Shown in pieces: positions 9,493 to 18,386 of a DNA stretch of 64,000 bases. Source of the stretch: Marisediminicola antarctica (lineage in GTDB: Bacteria > Actinomycetota > Actinomycetes > Actinomycetales > Microbacteriaceae); contig NZ_CP017146.1 in NCBI RefSeq assembly GCF_009930795.1, forward strand, positions 1,984,001 through 2,048,000, in the 5' to 3' direction. The notes beneath the pieces are model-generated. The model searched no databases and had not been told where the DNA came from. It saw only the letters and a list, made by a program, of their open reading frames with translations. The position numbers were made by a program, and so were the translations under genes. Each line of letters starts with the position of its first letter. The first letter of the stretch is position 1.

Positions 9493-11057
9493 ACGACGTC
9501 GTCGTGGTCGGCAGCGGCATCGCCGGACTCATCATCGCCCTTCAGGCGAGCCGGACCCACCGGGTCAGCCTCGTCACCAAGACCGAGCTTGCCGAAAGCA
9601 ACACCCGCTACGCGCAGGGTGGGATCGCCGCGGTGATGTTCGACGACGACAGCGTCGCCGCGCACATTCAGGACACCCTCGCCGCGGGCGCCGGCCTCGG
9701 CGACCCCGCCATCGTGGAGATCCTCTGCGCGGAAGGGCCCGGACGCATCCGCGACCTCATCGCCCTCGGCGTCGAGTTCGACCGCGACGGGGCGGACCTC
9801 GCCCGCGGGCTGGAGGCGGCGCACTCGAGCGCCCGCGTGCTGCACGCGGGCGGGGATGCGACGGGCGCTGTCATCGAGACGGCCCTCGTCGCGGCCGTGC
9901 GCCGCTCCGCGATCCAGGTTCACGAGCACACCTTCCTCGCCGAGCTCGTGGTCGACAGCGGGCGCGTGCGCGGCGTCGAGGTCGTCGACCCGACGGGCCG
10001 GATGCGCGTGATCGCCGCCGATGCCGTCGTGCTGGCCAGTGGTGGGTCCGGCCAGCTCTATCGGCACACGACCAACCCCGCGATCGCGACGGGCGACGGT
10101 GCCGCCGCGGCACTCCGGGCCGGCGCGGTGCTGAGCGACGTCGAGTTCTACCAGTTTCACCCGACCGCCCTCGCGGCACCCGGCAACTTCCTCGTCTCGG
10201 AAGCGGTGCGCGGCGAGGGCGCCGTGCTGCTCGACGCGCGCGGCCACCGCTTCATGCTCGACCAGCACGAGGGAGCCGAGCTCGCTCCGCGCGACATAGT
10301 CGCCCGCGGCATCGCCACACAGATGGCGCGGCAGGGCGGCGACCCGGTACTTCTCGATGCCACGTCCCTCGGCTCGGCATTCCTCGCCGAGCGCTTCCCG
10401 AGCATCGACGCCGCCTGCCGGCGCCTGGGCCTCGACTGGAGCGAACGCCCGATCCCGGTGACGCCCGCCGCCCACTACTGGATGGGCGGGGTTGCCACCG
10501 ACGAGTGGGGGCGCACCTCCCTGCCTGGACTGTTCGCGGTTGGCGAGGTCTCGAGCACGGGCGTGCACGGCGCCAACCGGCTCGCCTCCAACTCGCTGCT
10601 CGAGTCACTCGTGTTCGCCTGGCGCGCAGCGGCGAGGCTCGACGATGCCGCGTGGCCCGCGCTCGCGCCAGTGGAGGCATCCGAGCATCCGCTGCCGCCG
10701 CACGACGGGCCGGGAACGGCCGTCAGCCGTGACACGCTGCGCGACCTCGCCTGGTCGCGGCTCGGACTGTACCGGGATGCCGAGGGACTCGGCTCCGCGG
10801 CCGGGATCCTCGCGTCGTGGCGCGCCCCCGGCGACTCGGTTGCCGAGCGGGAGACCCGGAACCTGCTCGATCTCGCCCGGCTGATGGCATCCGCGGCGCT
10901 CGCCCGCGAGGAGTCCCGCGGCGCCCACTTCCGCACCGACCACCCCGAGACCTCCGCGCGGTTCGAGCGGCACCTCGGCTGGGTCGCACCGCCGGCAGCC
11001 GCCGCCTCCCGCATCCACAGCCCCGTCGGGGCAGAAGAGAGCGTCATCGCATGCTGA
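9489..11057 (+). CDS. nadB: L-aspartate oxidase NadB
   Basis: 522 aa. FAD enzyme oxidising L-aspartate to iminoaspartate for NadA. FAD-binding GSGIAGL near the N-terminus, ESNTRYAQGGIAAV at about residue 37, the substrate-site HPTAL and SEAVRGEGA stretches, and GVHGANRLASNSLLE near 360, all standard for the succinate dehydrogenase/NadB family. The start ATG overlaps the nadA stop by four bases; a much longer open frame through nadA is a shadow. The gene overlaps nadC by seven bases. Confidence 0.96.
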   Translation: MNDVVVVGSGIAGLIIALQASRTHRVSLVTKTELAESNTRYAQGGIAAVMFDDDSVAAHIQDTLAAGAGLGDPAIVEILCAEGPGRIRDLIALGVEFDRDGADLARGLEAAHSSARVLHAGGDATGAVIETALVAAVRRSAIQVHEHTFLAELVVDSGRVRGVEVVDPTGRMRVIAADAVVLASGGSGQLYRHTTNPAIATGDGAAAALRAGAVLSDVEFYQFHPTALAAPGNFLVSEAVRGEGAVLLDARGHRFMLDQHEGAELAPRDIVARGIATQMARQGGDPVLLDATSLGSAFLAERFPSIDAACRRLGLDWSERPIPVTPAAHYWMGGVATDEWGRTSLPGLFAVGEVSSTGVHGANRLASNSLLESLVFAWRAAARLDDAAWPALAPVEASEHPLPPHDGPGTAVSRDTLRDLAWSRLGLYRDAEGLGSAAGILASWRAPGDSVAERETRNLLDLARLMASAALAREESRGAHFRTDHPETSARFERHLGWVAPPAAAASRIHSPVGAEESVIAC

Positions 11058-12004
11058 CCCCCGAAGCCATCGATGCGGTCGTCCGGGGCGCCCTCGCCGA
11101 GGACGCCCCGTGGGGCGACATCACCTCCGAGCTGCTCATCCCGGCGGACGCGCAGGCCACCGCGCGGCTCGTCGCGCGCGAGGCCGGCGTGCTCAGCGGG
11201 GGAGAGGTCTTCGCGGCCGCGATGCTGGCGGTGGATGACGCCGTGCTGGTGGGCCTCGCCGTGGCCGACGGTGTGCCCTTCGCCGCGGGCGACACGCTCG
11301 CAACGGTGACCGGGTCCGCCCGGTCGGTGCTGCGCGGCGAGCGCGTCGCGCTGAACCTCGTGCAACGGATGAGTGGGATCGCGACCGAGACGGCAAGATA
11401 CGTCGATGAGGTCGCGGGCACCCACGCCCGCATCGTCGACACCCGCAAGACCACACCGGGACTTCGAGCCCTCGAACGGCACGCGGTGCGCTGTGGCGGG
11501 GGCCACAACCACCGGTTCTCCCTCTCCGATGCCGTGCTTGCGAAGGACAACCACCTCGCCGTGCTCGCCTCCCACGGCGTCGGGGTGACCGAGGCGCTCC
11601 GGGGCCTTCGCGCCAAGCTCTCGCACACAACCCACCTCGAGGTGGAGGTCGACGACGCCGCACAGATCGAGCCGGTGCTCGCCGGGGGAGTCGACACGAT
11701 CATGCTCGACAACTTCGCGCTGGACGCACTGCGCGCCGGCGTCGCCCAGGTGGCGGGACGCGCGCTCGTCGAGGCGAGCGGCAACGTGTCGCTCGCGACG
11801 GTGCGGGCGATCGCGCAGACCGGCGTCGACGTGATCTCGGTGGGCGCGCTCACCCACAGCGTGCGGGCGCTCGACCTCGGGCTCGACATCGCTCTCGAGC
11901 TGGTTGGAGCCGCATCCGACGCCGCGGACCCCTCTGCCGCACGCGCCGCCGACCCCTCTGCCACGGCATCCTCCGGGCTGGAGAGCGAGAGAGCGCTTCC
12001 GTGA
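11051..12004 (+). CDS. nadC: Nicotinate-nucleotide pyrophosphorylase (QPRTase)
   Basis: 317 aa. It decarboxylates and phosphoribosylates quinolinate to nicotinate mononucleotide. EDAPWGDITSE near the start, RVALNLVQRMSGIAT, DTRKTTPGLRALE with substrate-binding Arg/Lys, GGGHNHRFSLSDAVLAKDNH and the EASGNVSL phosphate-binding region are family hallmarks. The last 30 or so residues are an Ala/Ser/Asp-rich tail with two near-identical DPSA blocks and look dispensable. Overlaps: seven bases with nadB, four with the cysteine desulfurase. Confidence 0.96.
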   Translation: MLTPEAIDAVVRGALAEDAPWGDITSELLIPADAQATARLVAREAGVLSGGEVFAAAMLAVDDAVLVGLAVADGVPFAAGDTLATVTGSARSVLRGERVALNLVQRMSGIATETARYVDEVAGTHARIVDTRKTTPGLRALERHAVRCGGGHNHRFSLSDAVLAKDNHLAVLASHGVGVTEALRGLRAKLSHTTHLEVEVDDAAQIEPVLAGGVDTIMLDNFALDALRAGVAQVAGRALVEASGNVSLATVRAIAQTGVDVISVGALTHSVRALDLGLDIALELVGAASDAADPSAARAADPSATASSGLESERALP

Positions 12005-13152
12005 TCTACCTCGACAACGCGGCGACATCGCCCGTGCGGCGCGCAGTGCTCGAGCGGATGTGGCCGTACCTGACGGAGGAATTCGGCAACCCGTCGAGCA
12101 CCCACGAGTACGGGCGCCAGGCCGCACTCGCGCTGACGCACGCGCGCGAGCGGGTCGCCAGGGTACTGGGCTGCCGTGCCGCCGAGGTCGTCTTCACCTC
12201 CGGCGGCACCGAGTCCGACAACCTGGCGATCATCGGCGTCTCGCTCGCCACCCCGCGCGGCCGCCACATCGTCACGACGCCGATCGAGCACGAGGCGGTG
12301 ATCGAGTCCTGCAGCTACCTTCAGCGACAGCACGGTTTCGAGGTGACCATGGTCGACGTCGACACCGACGGGCTCGTCGACGCCGATGAGCTCGGGCGGG
12401 CGCTGCGCCCGGACACGACCCTCGTCTCGGTCATGTACGCCAACAACGAGGTGGGCACGGTGCAGCCGATCCGCCGCATCGCGGCGCTCGCCGGGGCGGT
12501 GGGGGCGCGCATGCACACCGACGCCGTGCAGGCAGCCGGCTGGCTGCCGCTCGACGTCGCCGCCCTCGGGGTCGATGCCCTCGCGATCTCCGGTCACAAA
12601 CTCGGTGCCCCCAAAGGCATCGGCGCCCTCTACCTGCGGCGGGGGATGTCGGTGGAGGCCACGCTGCACGGGGGCGGGCAGGAGCGCGGCCGACGCTCGG
12701 GAACAGAGAATGTGCCGGGCGCCGTCGGCCTCGCCGAGGCGCTCGAACTCGCGGAGGCCGCCCGCCCCGGGTCCGCGGACCGCATCGCGGAACTGCGGAA
12801 CGCCTTTATCGACCGTGTGCTCGCCGAGGTTCCCGGCGCCCGCCTGACCGGGCACCATCGCCTCCGGCTGCCGGCGAACGCGTCGTTCTGCTTCCCGGGC
12901 ACGAGCGGGGAGGCGGTGCTCCTCGACCTCGAGCGCAGGGGCATCATCTGCTCGAGCGGCTCGGCCTGCGCCGCGGGCAGCGACGAGCCGTCGCACGTGC
13001 TCGTCGCGATGGGGCTGGATGCCGAGCTCGCCCAGACCGCCGTCCGTTTCACCCTCTCCGAGACCACGACCGCCGACGACCTCGCCGCCACGGTCGCCGC
13101 CCTCGCAGACTCGGTGGCCGGACTGTCGGGGCATCCCTCCGCTGCGTCGTGA
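12001..13152 (+). CDS. Cysteine desulfurase (NifS/IscS-like) of the NAD operon
   Basis: 383 aa from a GTG that overlaps the nadC stop. PLP enzyme: HxDAVQAAGW aspartate region, SGHKLGAPKG with the Schiff-base lysine, and the active-site cysteine loop CSSGSACAAGS near residue 318. Desulfurases often sit beside nadA, presumably to mature its 4Fe-4S cluster; that role is inferred from the operon position. No scaffold protein gene follows. Confidence 0.93.
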   Translation: MIYLDNAATSPVRRAVLERMWPYLTEEFGNPSSTHEYGRQAALALTHARERVARVLGCRAAEVVFTSGGTESDNLAIIGVSLATPRGRHIVTTPIEHEAVIESCSYLQRQHGFEVTMVDVDTDGLVDADELGRALRPDTTLVSVMYANNEVGTVQPIRRIAALAGAVGARMHTDAVQAAGWLPLDVAALGVDALAISGHKLGAPKGIGALYLRRGMSVEATLHGGGQERGRRSGTENVPGAVGLAEALELAEAARPGSADRIAELRNAFIDRVLAEVPGARLTGHHRLRLPANASFCFPGTSGEAVLLDLERRGIICSSGSACAAGSDEPSHVLVAMGLDAELAQTAVRFTLSETTTADDLAATVAALADSVAGLSGHPSAAS

Positions 13153-13280
13153 GGGTCGCTCGCTGACGGCACGGCATTCGTCCGCGTGGGGCGCGGTGAG
13201 GTGTCGGTCCGCTGTTGCCGGCGGCTCGGCGTGCGTCCGCGCGGCCTGACGGCGCTGCATCCGCCTGGCCTGGGGCCGCG

Positions 13281-13430
13281 GCGCGGCATCCGTCCGCTCG
13301 GGGTGACGGCGCGGCATCCGTCCGCTCGGGGTGACGGCGCGGCATCCGTCCGCTCGGGGTGACGGCCGGGCGCCTGCACCCCGCCCGCTCGGGGTGACGG
13401 CCGGGCGCCTGCACCCCGCCCGCTCGCGGG
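13281..13430. repeat. Two merged tandem arrays (28 bp and 35 bp)
   Basis: Three 28-bp units containing GGCATCCGTCCGCTCGG start at 13281, 13309 and 13337. They run directly into two 35-bp units at 13365 and 13400 that share the GCTCGGGGTGACG end. The array fills the gap between the desulfurase and recO. It has no spacers, so it is not a CRISPR. Confidence 0.85.
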
Positions 13431-13443
13431 GGATACTTGTCAG

Positions 13444-14355
13444 ATGCCCCTTTACCGTGACGAAGCCGTCGTGCTGCGCACCCACAAGCTGGGCGAAGCC
13501 GACCGCATCGTCACGATGTTGAGTCGTAACCACGGCAAGATCCGCGCGGTGGCGAAGGGCGTGCGGCGTACTGCGTCGAAGTTCGGCGCACGGCTCGAGC
13601 CGTTCATGGTCGTGGACGTGCAGCTGTACGAGGGCCGCAGCCTCGACATCATCACCCAGGCCGAGTCGCTCGGTTCCTACGGCGCCGAGATCGTGGGCGA
13701 CTACGCGACCTACACCGCCGCGAGCGCGATGGTCGAGACGGCTGACAAGATCACCGCGGAGGACGGCGGCCTGCAGCAGTACCTGCTTCTCGTCGGTGCG
13801 CTGCGCTCGCTGTCCCGGCACGAGCACGGGGCAAGCCTCACCCTCGACTCGTACCTGCTGCGGGCGCTGAGCGTCGCGGGCTGGGCGCCGAGCTTCTCCG
13901 ACTGCGCGATGACCGGCGCCCCCGGACCGCATTCCGCCTTCGTCGTGCAGCTCGGCGGTGTCGTCGCTGACGAGGTCGCGCCGCCCGGCACGCCCCGGCT
14001 CGCTCCGGCGACGCTCTCGCTGCTGTCCGCGCTATTGACGGGTGATTGGGCCGCCGCCGATGCGTCAGACGACCGCTCCCGTTCGCACGCGAGCGGCGTG
14101 GTCGCCGCGTACACCCAGTTCCACCTCGAGCGGTCCCTGCGCTCGCTCGAGCACGTCGACCGTCGACCGTCATCCCAGGGGCGCCCTGGCGCCGCCTACG
14201 CTGGCGAGGCAACCTCGTCGCGCGGGCGCACCGGGGCTGAGCAGGTCGGCGAGGCATCCTCGTCGCGCGGGCGCACCGGGGCTGAGCAGGTCGGCGAGGC
14301 ATCCTCGTTGCGCGGGCGCACCGGGGCCACACACGTCGAGGAGACATCCGGATGA
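13444..14355 (+). CDS. recO: DNA repair protein RecO with repeat-extended tail
   Basis: 303 aa; ordinary RecO proteins are about 240-250. The N-terminal OB fold is clear ([20 protein letters not shown], then [21 protein letters not shown]), followed by the helical domain. The zinc-finger area is degenerate (one Cys in DCAMTGAP). RecO loads RecA at gaps with RecR. The extra length is at the C-terminus, where three 15-residue repeats ([15 protein letters not shown] type) occur. GATACT ends six bases before the ATG. The stop overlaps uppS by four bases. Confidence 0.93.
   Translation: MPLYRDEAVVLRTHKLGEADRIVTMLSRNHGKIRAVAKGVRRTASKFGARLEPFMVVDVQLYEGRSLDIITQAESLGSYGAEIVGDYATYTAASAMVETADKITAEDGGLQQYLLLVGALRSLSRHEHGASLTLDSYLLRALSVAGWAPSFSDCAMTGAPGPHSAFVVQLGGVVADEVAPPGTPRLAPATLSLLSALLTGDWAAADASDDRSRSHASGVVAAYTQFHLERSLRSLEHVDRRPSSQGRPGAAYAGEATSSRGRTGAEQVGEASSSRGRTGAEQVGEASSLRGRTGATHVEETSG
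14203..14337 (+). repeat. 45-bp in-frame tandem repeat in recO
   Basis: Three units of 45 bp at 14203-14247, 14248-14292 and 14293-14337. The first two are nearly identical; the third diverges at its 3' end. Each adds 15 codons to the recO tail. Confidence 0.9.
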
Positions 14356-15149
14356 CCGCCATGACCCACCCCGACGCCGTGCCCTTCAAGCCGCTCGACT
14401 GGACGGGCCTCTACCCTCCTGCACTTCCGAAGGGCGCGGTCCCGGAGCACGTTGCGATCGTCATGGACGGCAACGGCCGGTGGGCCAACGGCAAGGGCCT
14501 CACCCGGGTTGAGGGGCACAAGGCGGGGGAGGCGTCGCTCCTCGACGTGGTTGCCGGCGCGATCCAGATCGGGGTCAAGAACCTCTCCGTCTACGCGTTC
14601 TCGACCGAGAATTGGAAGCGGTCACCCGACGAGGTGCGTTTTCTGATGGGCTTCAACCGCTCGGTGTTGCATCGGCGGCGCGACCAGCTCAACGACTGGG
14701 GAGTTCGGGTGCGTTGGGCGGGGCGGCGGCCCAGGCTCTGGGCATCCGTGATCAACGAGTTGCAGTTCGCCGAGCGCCTCACGGCAGGCAACTCGACTCT
14801 GACCCTCACGATGTGTGTCAACTACGGCGGACGCACCGAGATCGCGGATGCCGTGCGTGCCATCGCCGAAGAGGTGGCCGCCGGGCGGCTCAAGCCGTCC
14901 GGGATCAGCGAGAAGTCGATCCAGCGGCATCTCTACGCGCCGGAGTTGCCCGATGTCGACCTGTTCGTGCGCAGCTCGGGTGAGCAGCGCACGAGCAACT
15001 TCATGCTCTGGCAGAGTGCCTACGCCGAGATGGTCTTCCTCGACACGCTCTGGCCGGACTTCGCGCGCGCGGACCTCTGGCGGGCGATCGAGCTCTACGC
15101 CTCGCGTAACCGCCGCTTCGGCGGCGCCGTGGACGCCCCCGCACCCTGA
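14352..15149 (+). CDS. uppS: Isoprenyl (undecaprenyl-type) diphosphate synthase
   Basis: 265 aa, cis-prenyltransferase family. [10 protein letters not shown] holds the pyrophosphate-binding aspartate, followed by [52 protein letters not shown] and the C-terminal RRFGG are all in place. It extends isoprenyl diphosphates for cell-wall lipid carriers at the membrane. The ATG overlaps the recO stop (ATGA), so the two are probably coupled. Confidence 0.95.
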   Translation: MTAMTHPDAVPFKPLDWTGLYPPALPKGAVPEHVAIVMDGNGRWANGKGLTRVEGHKAGEASLLDVVAGAIQIGVKNLSVYAFSTENWKRSPDEVRFLMGFNRSVLHRRRDQLNDWGVRVRWAGRRPRLWASVINELQFAERLTAGNSTLTLTMCVNYGGRTEIADAVRAIAEEVAAGRLKPSGISEKSIQRHLYAPELPDVDLFVRSSGEQRTSNFMLWQSAYAEMVFLDTLWPDFARADLWRAIELYASRNRRFGGAVDAPAP

Positions 15150-15197
15150 CCGGTCGTCCACGATAGCGCCGTCGCAGTCGTCCCCCACTCGCTCCCC

Positions 15198-15282
15198 GTT
15201 GGAAACTCAGGAGACGGTGCGGCTATTGCCGCCGCGGGCGCTCGTATGGCCGAGTAGTGTGCGGGTTTCCTGAGTTTCCGAC
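15198..15282. repeat. Dispersed inverted-arm element, copy 2
   Basis: GTTGGAAACTCAGGA at 15198-15212 and TCCTGAGTTTCCGAC at 15268-15282, 55 bases apart. One arm difference (T for C) would still pair as G-U in RNA. The interior shares nothing obvious with other copies. Confidence 0.88.
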
Positions 15283-15401
15283 ATTCGGAGGGAGTGGCGG
15301 CGGGTTCATGTGGCCTTCCCGGACGGTTCACTCGGCGGTCAAGGTCTGAGGTGGTCGCCCGCGCTGTCCAAGTGATGTTTGCCGCTTAGTCACCGTTCGG
15401 T

Positions 15402-15486
15402 GCCGGAAATTCAGGAGTCGATGCTGATTTTGCTGCTTGACGCAATCCTGCGGCCACCTAACCGACCTGTTTCCTGAATTTCCGAC
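15402..15486. repeat. Dispersed inverted-arm element, copy 3
   Basis: GCCGGAAATTCAGGA at 15402-15416 and TCCTGAATTTCCGAC at 15472-15486, 55 bases apart. The C/T change at the eighth arm base is matched by A/G in the right arm when compared with copy 2, a compensated difference. Confidence 0.88.
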
Positions 15487-15630
15487 ATCGACAGGCGAGC
15501 ATCGACCGGCAAGAGAGGAGTACGAGACGCGCACCGAGCGACAGCGTCGCGACATGACGCTTACTTCCCGTGCAGGAGGCGAGAGCGCACACTCCGCTGC
15601 TCTGGACACCGAGATGGCTAGTGTGGCTTC

Positions 15631-16686
15631 ATGTCAGTCGAGCCCGCCCCCATCCGCACCGGCATCATCGGATTCGGTCTGTCCGGCCGGGTCTTCCACG
15701 CCCCGTTCCTGGCCACGAACCCCGCGTTCTCGCTCGATCTGATCGCGACGGGCGATGCCGGACGCCAGGCCGACGCGCACGCCCGGCATCCGGATGTCGT
15801 CGTCGTGGCGACACCCGAGGACCTGCTCGCACGGGCCGGCGAGCTCGACCTCATCGTGCTCGCCTCGCCCGCCCATGTGCACCTTGAGCAAGGCCTGGCC
15901 GCCCTCGAGGCCGGCCTCGCAGTCGTCATCGACAAGCCGTTTGCCGCGTCCGTCGCCGAGGCCGAGACGCTCATCCATGCCGCCGAACGGGTCGGCCACC
16001 CGCTCATCGTCTTCCAGAACCGGCGCTGGGACAGTGACTTCCTCACGCTGAAGAAGCTCCTCACCTCGGGGCGGCTTGGCCGTGTGCACCGCTTCGAGTC
16101 GACCTTCGAACGGTTCTCGCCCGCCGTGCGCGACCGCTGGCAGGACACCACCACAATCGCCCAGGGCGCCGGCATCACCTTCGACCTCGGCAGTCACCTC
16201 ATCGACCAGGCGCTTCAGCTGTTCGGACCGGCCGTGCTCGTCCACGCCGAGACCGACGTGATCCGCCCAGGCGGCGTCAGCGATGACGAGGCGTTCGTAT
16301 CGCTGCAGCACGAGAGCGGGGTGCGCTCGCACCTGAGCCTGTCGAGGGTCGCCGCGCAGAGCGGGCCGAGGTTCCGGATGCTCGGATCCGATGCCGCCTA
16401 CGTGGTGCACGGGCTCGATCGGCAGGAGCCCGACCTCAAGGCCGGAGCCCTGCCGACCGACGACGGCTACGGCATCGAGGAGCCCTCCGCCTGGGGCAGG
16501 CTCGGCATCGACGGCCCCCATTCCCCGCTGGAGCCGGTGCCAAGCGAACGTGGGGACTATCCGGCGTTTTACGCGGGAGTTGCGGCCTGTATCCGTGAGG
16601 GGGCGCCGGTTCCAGTCGACCCGCGCGAGTCGCTCGAAGTCGTGAGGCTCATCGCCCTGGTACACGAGCGGAACATGCGCGGCTGA
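15631..16686 (+). CDS. Gfo/Idh/MocA-family oxidoreductase
   Basis: 351 aa. Rossmann start TGIIGFGLSGRVFHAPFL, then IDKPFA (the EKP-like catalytic lysine motif) near residue 100, and a C-terminal substrate domain with NRRWDSDFLTLK and GAGITFDLGSHLIDQAL. NAD(P)-dependent dehydrogenase of a sugar or inositol derivative; the opening GLSGRxFHAPF is like YdgJ/IolW-type scyllo-inositol dehydrogenases, but the substrate is not settled by sequence. Monocistronic between two gaps. Confidence 0.88.
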   Translation: MSVEPAPIRTGIIGFGLSGRVFHAPFLATNPAFSLDLIATGDAGRQADAHARHPDVVVVATPEDLLARAGELDLIVLASPAHVHLEQGLAALEAGLAVVIDKPFAASVAEAETLIHAAERVGHPLIVFQNRRWDSDFLTLKKLLTSGRLGRVHRFESTFERFSPAVRDRWQDTTTIAQGAGITFDLGSHLIDQALQLFGPAVLVHAETDVIRPGGVSDDEAFVSLQHESGVRSHLSLSRVAAQSGPRFRMLGSDAAYVVHGLDRQEPDLKAGALPTDDGYGIEEPSAWGRLGIDGPHSPLEPVPSERGDYPAFYAGVAACIREGAPVPVDPRESLEVVRLIALVHERNMRG

Positions 16687-16902
16687 GTCGAGCGGTCGCG
16701 CCGCGGGGTCGAATGTCCGTGGACTGGGTGCTGAGCCCGAGCCTGAACCCAGGTCCGAGTCCGACCCCGCACACCGGATCCCCGCATTCCGCACCCTGGA
16801 CCGCCGCATCCGCACGATTCGGCCGATTCTCTGCGAGAAGTCGCACGAAAGCGGCGCGGCAGCACCCTGACGCGGTCGCTACCGCGGGTCCAAGATGGAA
16901 CC

Positions 16903-17979
16903 ATGACTGAGACCAGCGAAGCCACCAGCCGCACAGCATCAGCCGGGTTCGAACGTGCGCAGCAGAGCTACGGGGATGCACGCGGCTATCTCGCCGCTGC
17001 CTCGAGCGGGATCCCCACGAAGGACACCGTCGCGGCCCTCACGAGCGACCTTGCCCTGTGGGCGAGCGCCCAGCGCGGCCCGCACGACTATGACCCGATC
17101 GTGGCCCGCACCCGCGCCGACTACGCGCGGCTCGTCGGCGTCGGCGTCGACCGCGTCGCGACGGGGTCGCAGACGTCAGTGCTCACGAGCGTCATCGCTG
17201 CTGCGGTGCCATCGGGGGCCGAAGTGCTCTGCGTGGAGGGCGATTTCAGCTCACTCGTGTTCCCGTTCCTGCAGCGTCATCGGATTCGGGTGCGGCACGT
17301 GCCCATCGAGCGTCTCGCGGACTCAATCGAGGACGACACCTGGCTTGTCGTGTTCTCGCATATCCAGTCGGCGACGGGAGTCGTCGCCGATGTATCCGCG
17401 ATCATCGATGCCGCCTCGCACCAGGCTGCGTACACACTGTGCGACACGACCCAGTCGGCCGGGGTTCACCCCGTGGATGCCTCGCTCTTCGACGCGACCG
17501 TCTGCCACGCCTACAAGTGGCTGTGCTCGCCGCGCGGGGCGGCGTTCCTGACGCTTTCGACGAGGTTCCAGAAGCTGCTGACGCCGGTTCAGGCTGGCTG
17601 GTGCGCCGGCGACGACGTGTGGGAGTCGTGCTACGGCCCGGCGATGCGCCTCGCGACGACGGCGCGCCAGTTCGACGTGTCGCCGGCCTGGCAGGCGTGG
17701 GTCGGTGCCGAGCCGGCCGTCCGGATGTTCGCCGACCTCGACATGAACGAGGTGTGGGCGCACGCGAGCGGGCTGGGCGACATGCTGTGCGACGAGCTCG
17801 GCATCCCGCAACAGCACCAGGCGATCGTGACCTGGCCGGATGCGGAGCGCGCCGACCTGCAGAAGCTTGTCGCCGCGGGCATCCGCGCCTCCGGTCGGGC
17901 TGGACGCCTGCGCGCCGCGTTCCACCTCTGGAACGACGACGACGACGTCGTGGCGGTCGCGCGGGCGCTGCGCGGCTGA
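16903..17979 (+). CDS. Class V aminotransferase-fold PLP enzyme
   Basis: 358 aa. Fold-type I features: SHIQSATGVVADV, LCDTTQSAGVHPVDA (PLP-binding aspartate) and CHAYKWLCSPRGAAFL with the probable Schiff-base lysine. These match the kynureninase/cysteine-desulfurase-like branch of class V enzymes. No active-site cysteine loop like that of the desulfurase at 12001 is present. The reaction is unknown. A weak CAAGAT ends six bases before the ATG. Confidence 0.8.
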   Translation: MTETSEATSRTASAGFERAQQSYGDARGYLAAASSGIPTKDTVAALTSDLALWASAQRGPHDYDPIVARTRADYARLVGVGVDRVATGSQTSVLTSVIAAAVPSGAEVLCVEGDFSSLVFPFLQRHRIRVRHVPIERLADSIEDDTWLVVFSHIQSATGVVADVSAIIDAASHQAAYTLCDTTQSAGVHPVDASLFDATVCHAYKWLCSPRGAAFLTLSTRFQKLLTPVQAGWCAGDDVWESCYGPAMRLATTARQFDVSPAWQAWVGAEPAVRMFADLDMNEVWAHASGLGDMLCDELGIPQQHQAIVTWPDAERADLQKLVAAGIRASGRAGRLRAAFHLWNDDDDVVAVARALRG

Positions 17980-18386
17980 GGCGCCCTGTCCGGAGGGGGC
18001 CACGTGCGGAGAGGTGACGCGCCTAGTGCCCCCGCGTCTTCGCTTCGCCTCCCGGCTTCCGTGCGCCCGAGCCTCTTCGCCTCCCTAGGCCGCCGCGTAG
18101 ATGTCTCCCTGCGCCAGGGCGTTTCCCGCCGATTCGCCCGCCAGTGTCGGAAATTCAGGAAATGGGGCCTCCCGAGGACGAATTGCTTGGCGACCTGATC
18201 CGGTTCTTCGCGCACATCCTGAATTTCCGACGTTGGCGCGACGGGGGTGGCGCGAGCGCCGCATGCTGGAGTGCTGACGGAGGCGCGCCGCGAGCCCGCG
18301 CCGGAGAGCGCGACCGCGCCCCTTCGCTAGGCTGGGACTTTCGCATCCGACCGCGCATCCAGCGCGGCTGTCTCTTGGAGTTCCCC
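17980..18386. other. Intergenic stretch before glyS
   Basis: About 400 bases with no supported gene. It holds element copy 4 (18146-18231). An open frame through this stretch into glyS is a fortuitous extension. Confidence 0.7.
18146..18231. repeat. Dispersed inverted-arm element, copy 4
   Basis: GTCGGAAATTCAGGA at 18146-18160 and TCCTGAATTTCCGAC at 18217-18231: a perfect 15-bp inverted repeat with a 56-base interior. Confidence 0.9.

Larger units (their letters stand above)
15150..15630. other. Intergenic stretch with two dispersed elements
   Basis: No coding signal. It holds element copies 2 and 3, 119 bp apart, and a TAGTGT box (15619-15624) that ends six bases before the next gene. Confidence 0.7.

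Noticed and set aside
13281-13430. CRISPR array
   Set aside because: Units are directly adjacent with no spacers and no cas genes are near.
11044-13932. 962-codon minus-strand open frame over nadC, desulfurase and recO
   Set aside because: Antisense shadow of clear genes; its repeats only mirror the tandem arrays at 13281.
18144-18386. N-terminal extension of glyS by 81 codons
   Set aside because: It crosses dispersed element copy 4 and has no similarity to glycyl-tRNA synthetase; the TTG at 18387 has a ribosome site.
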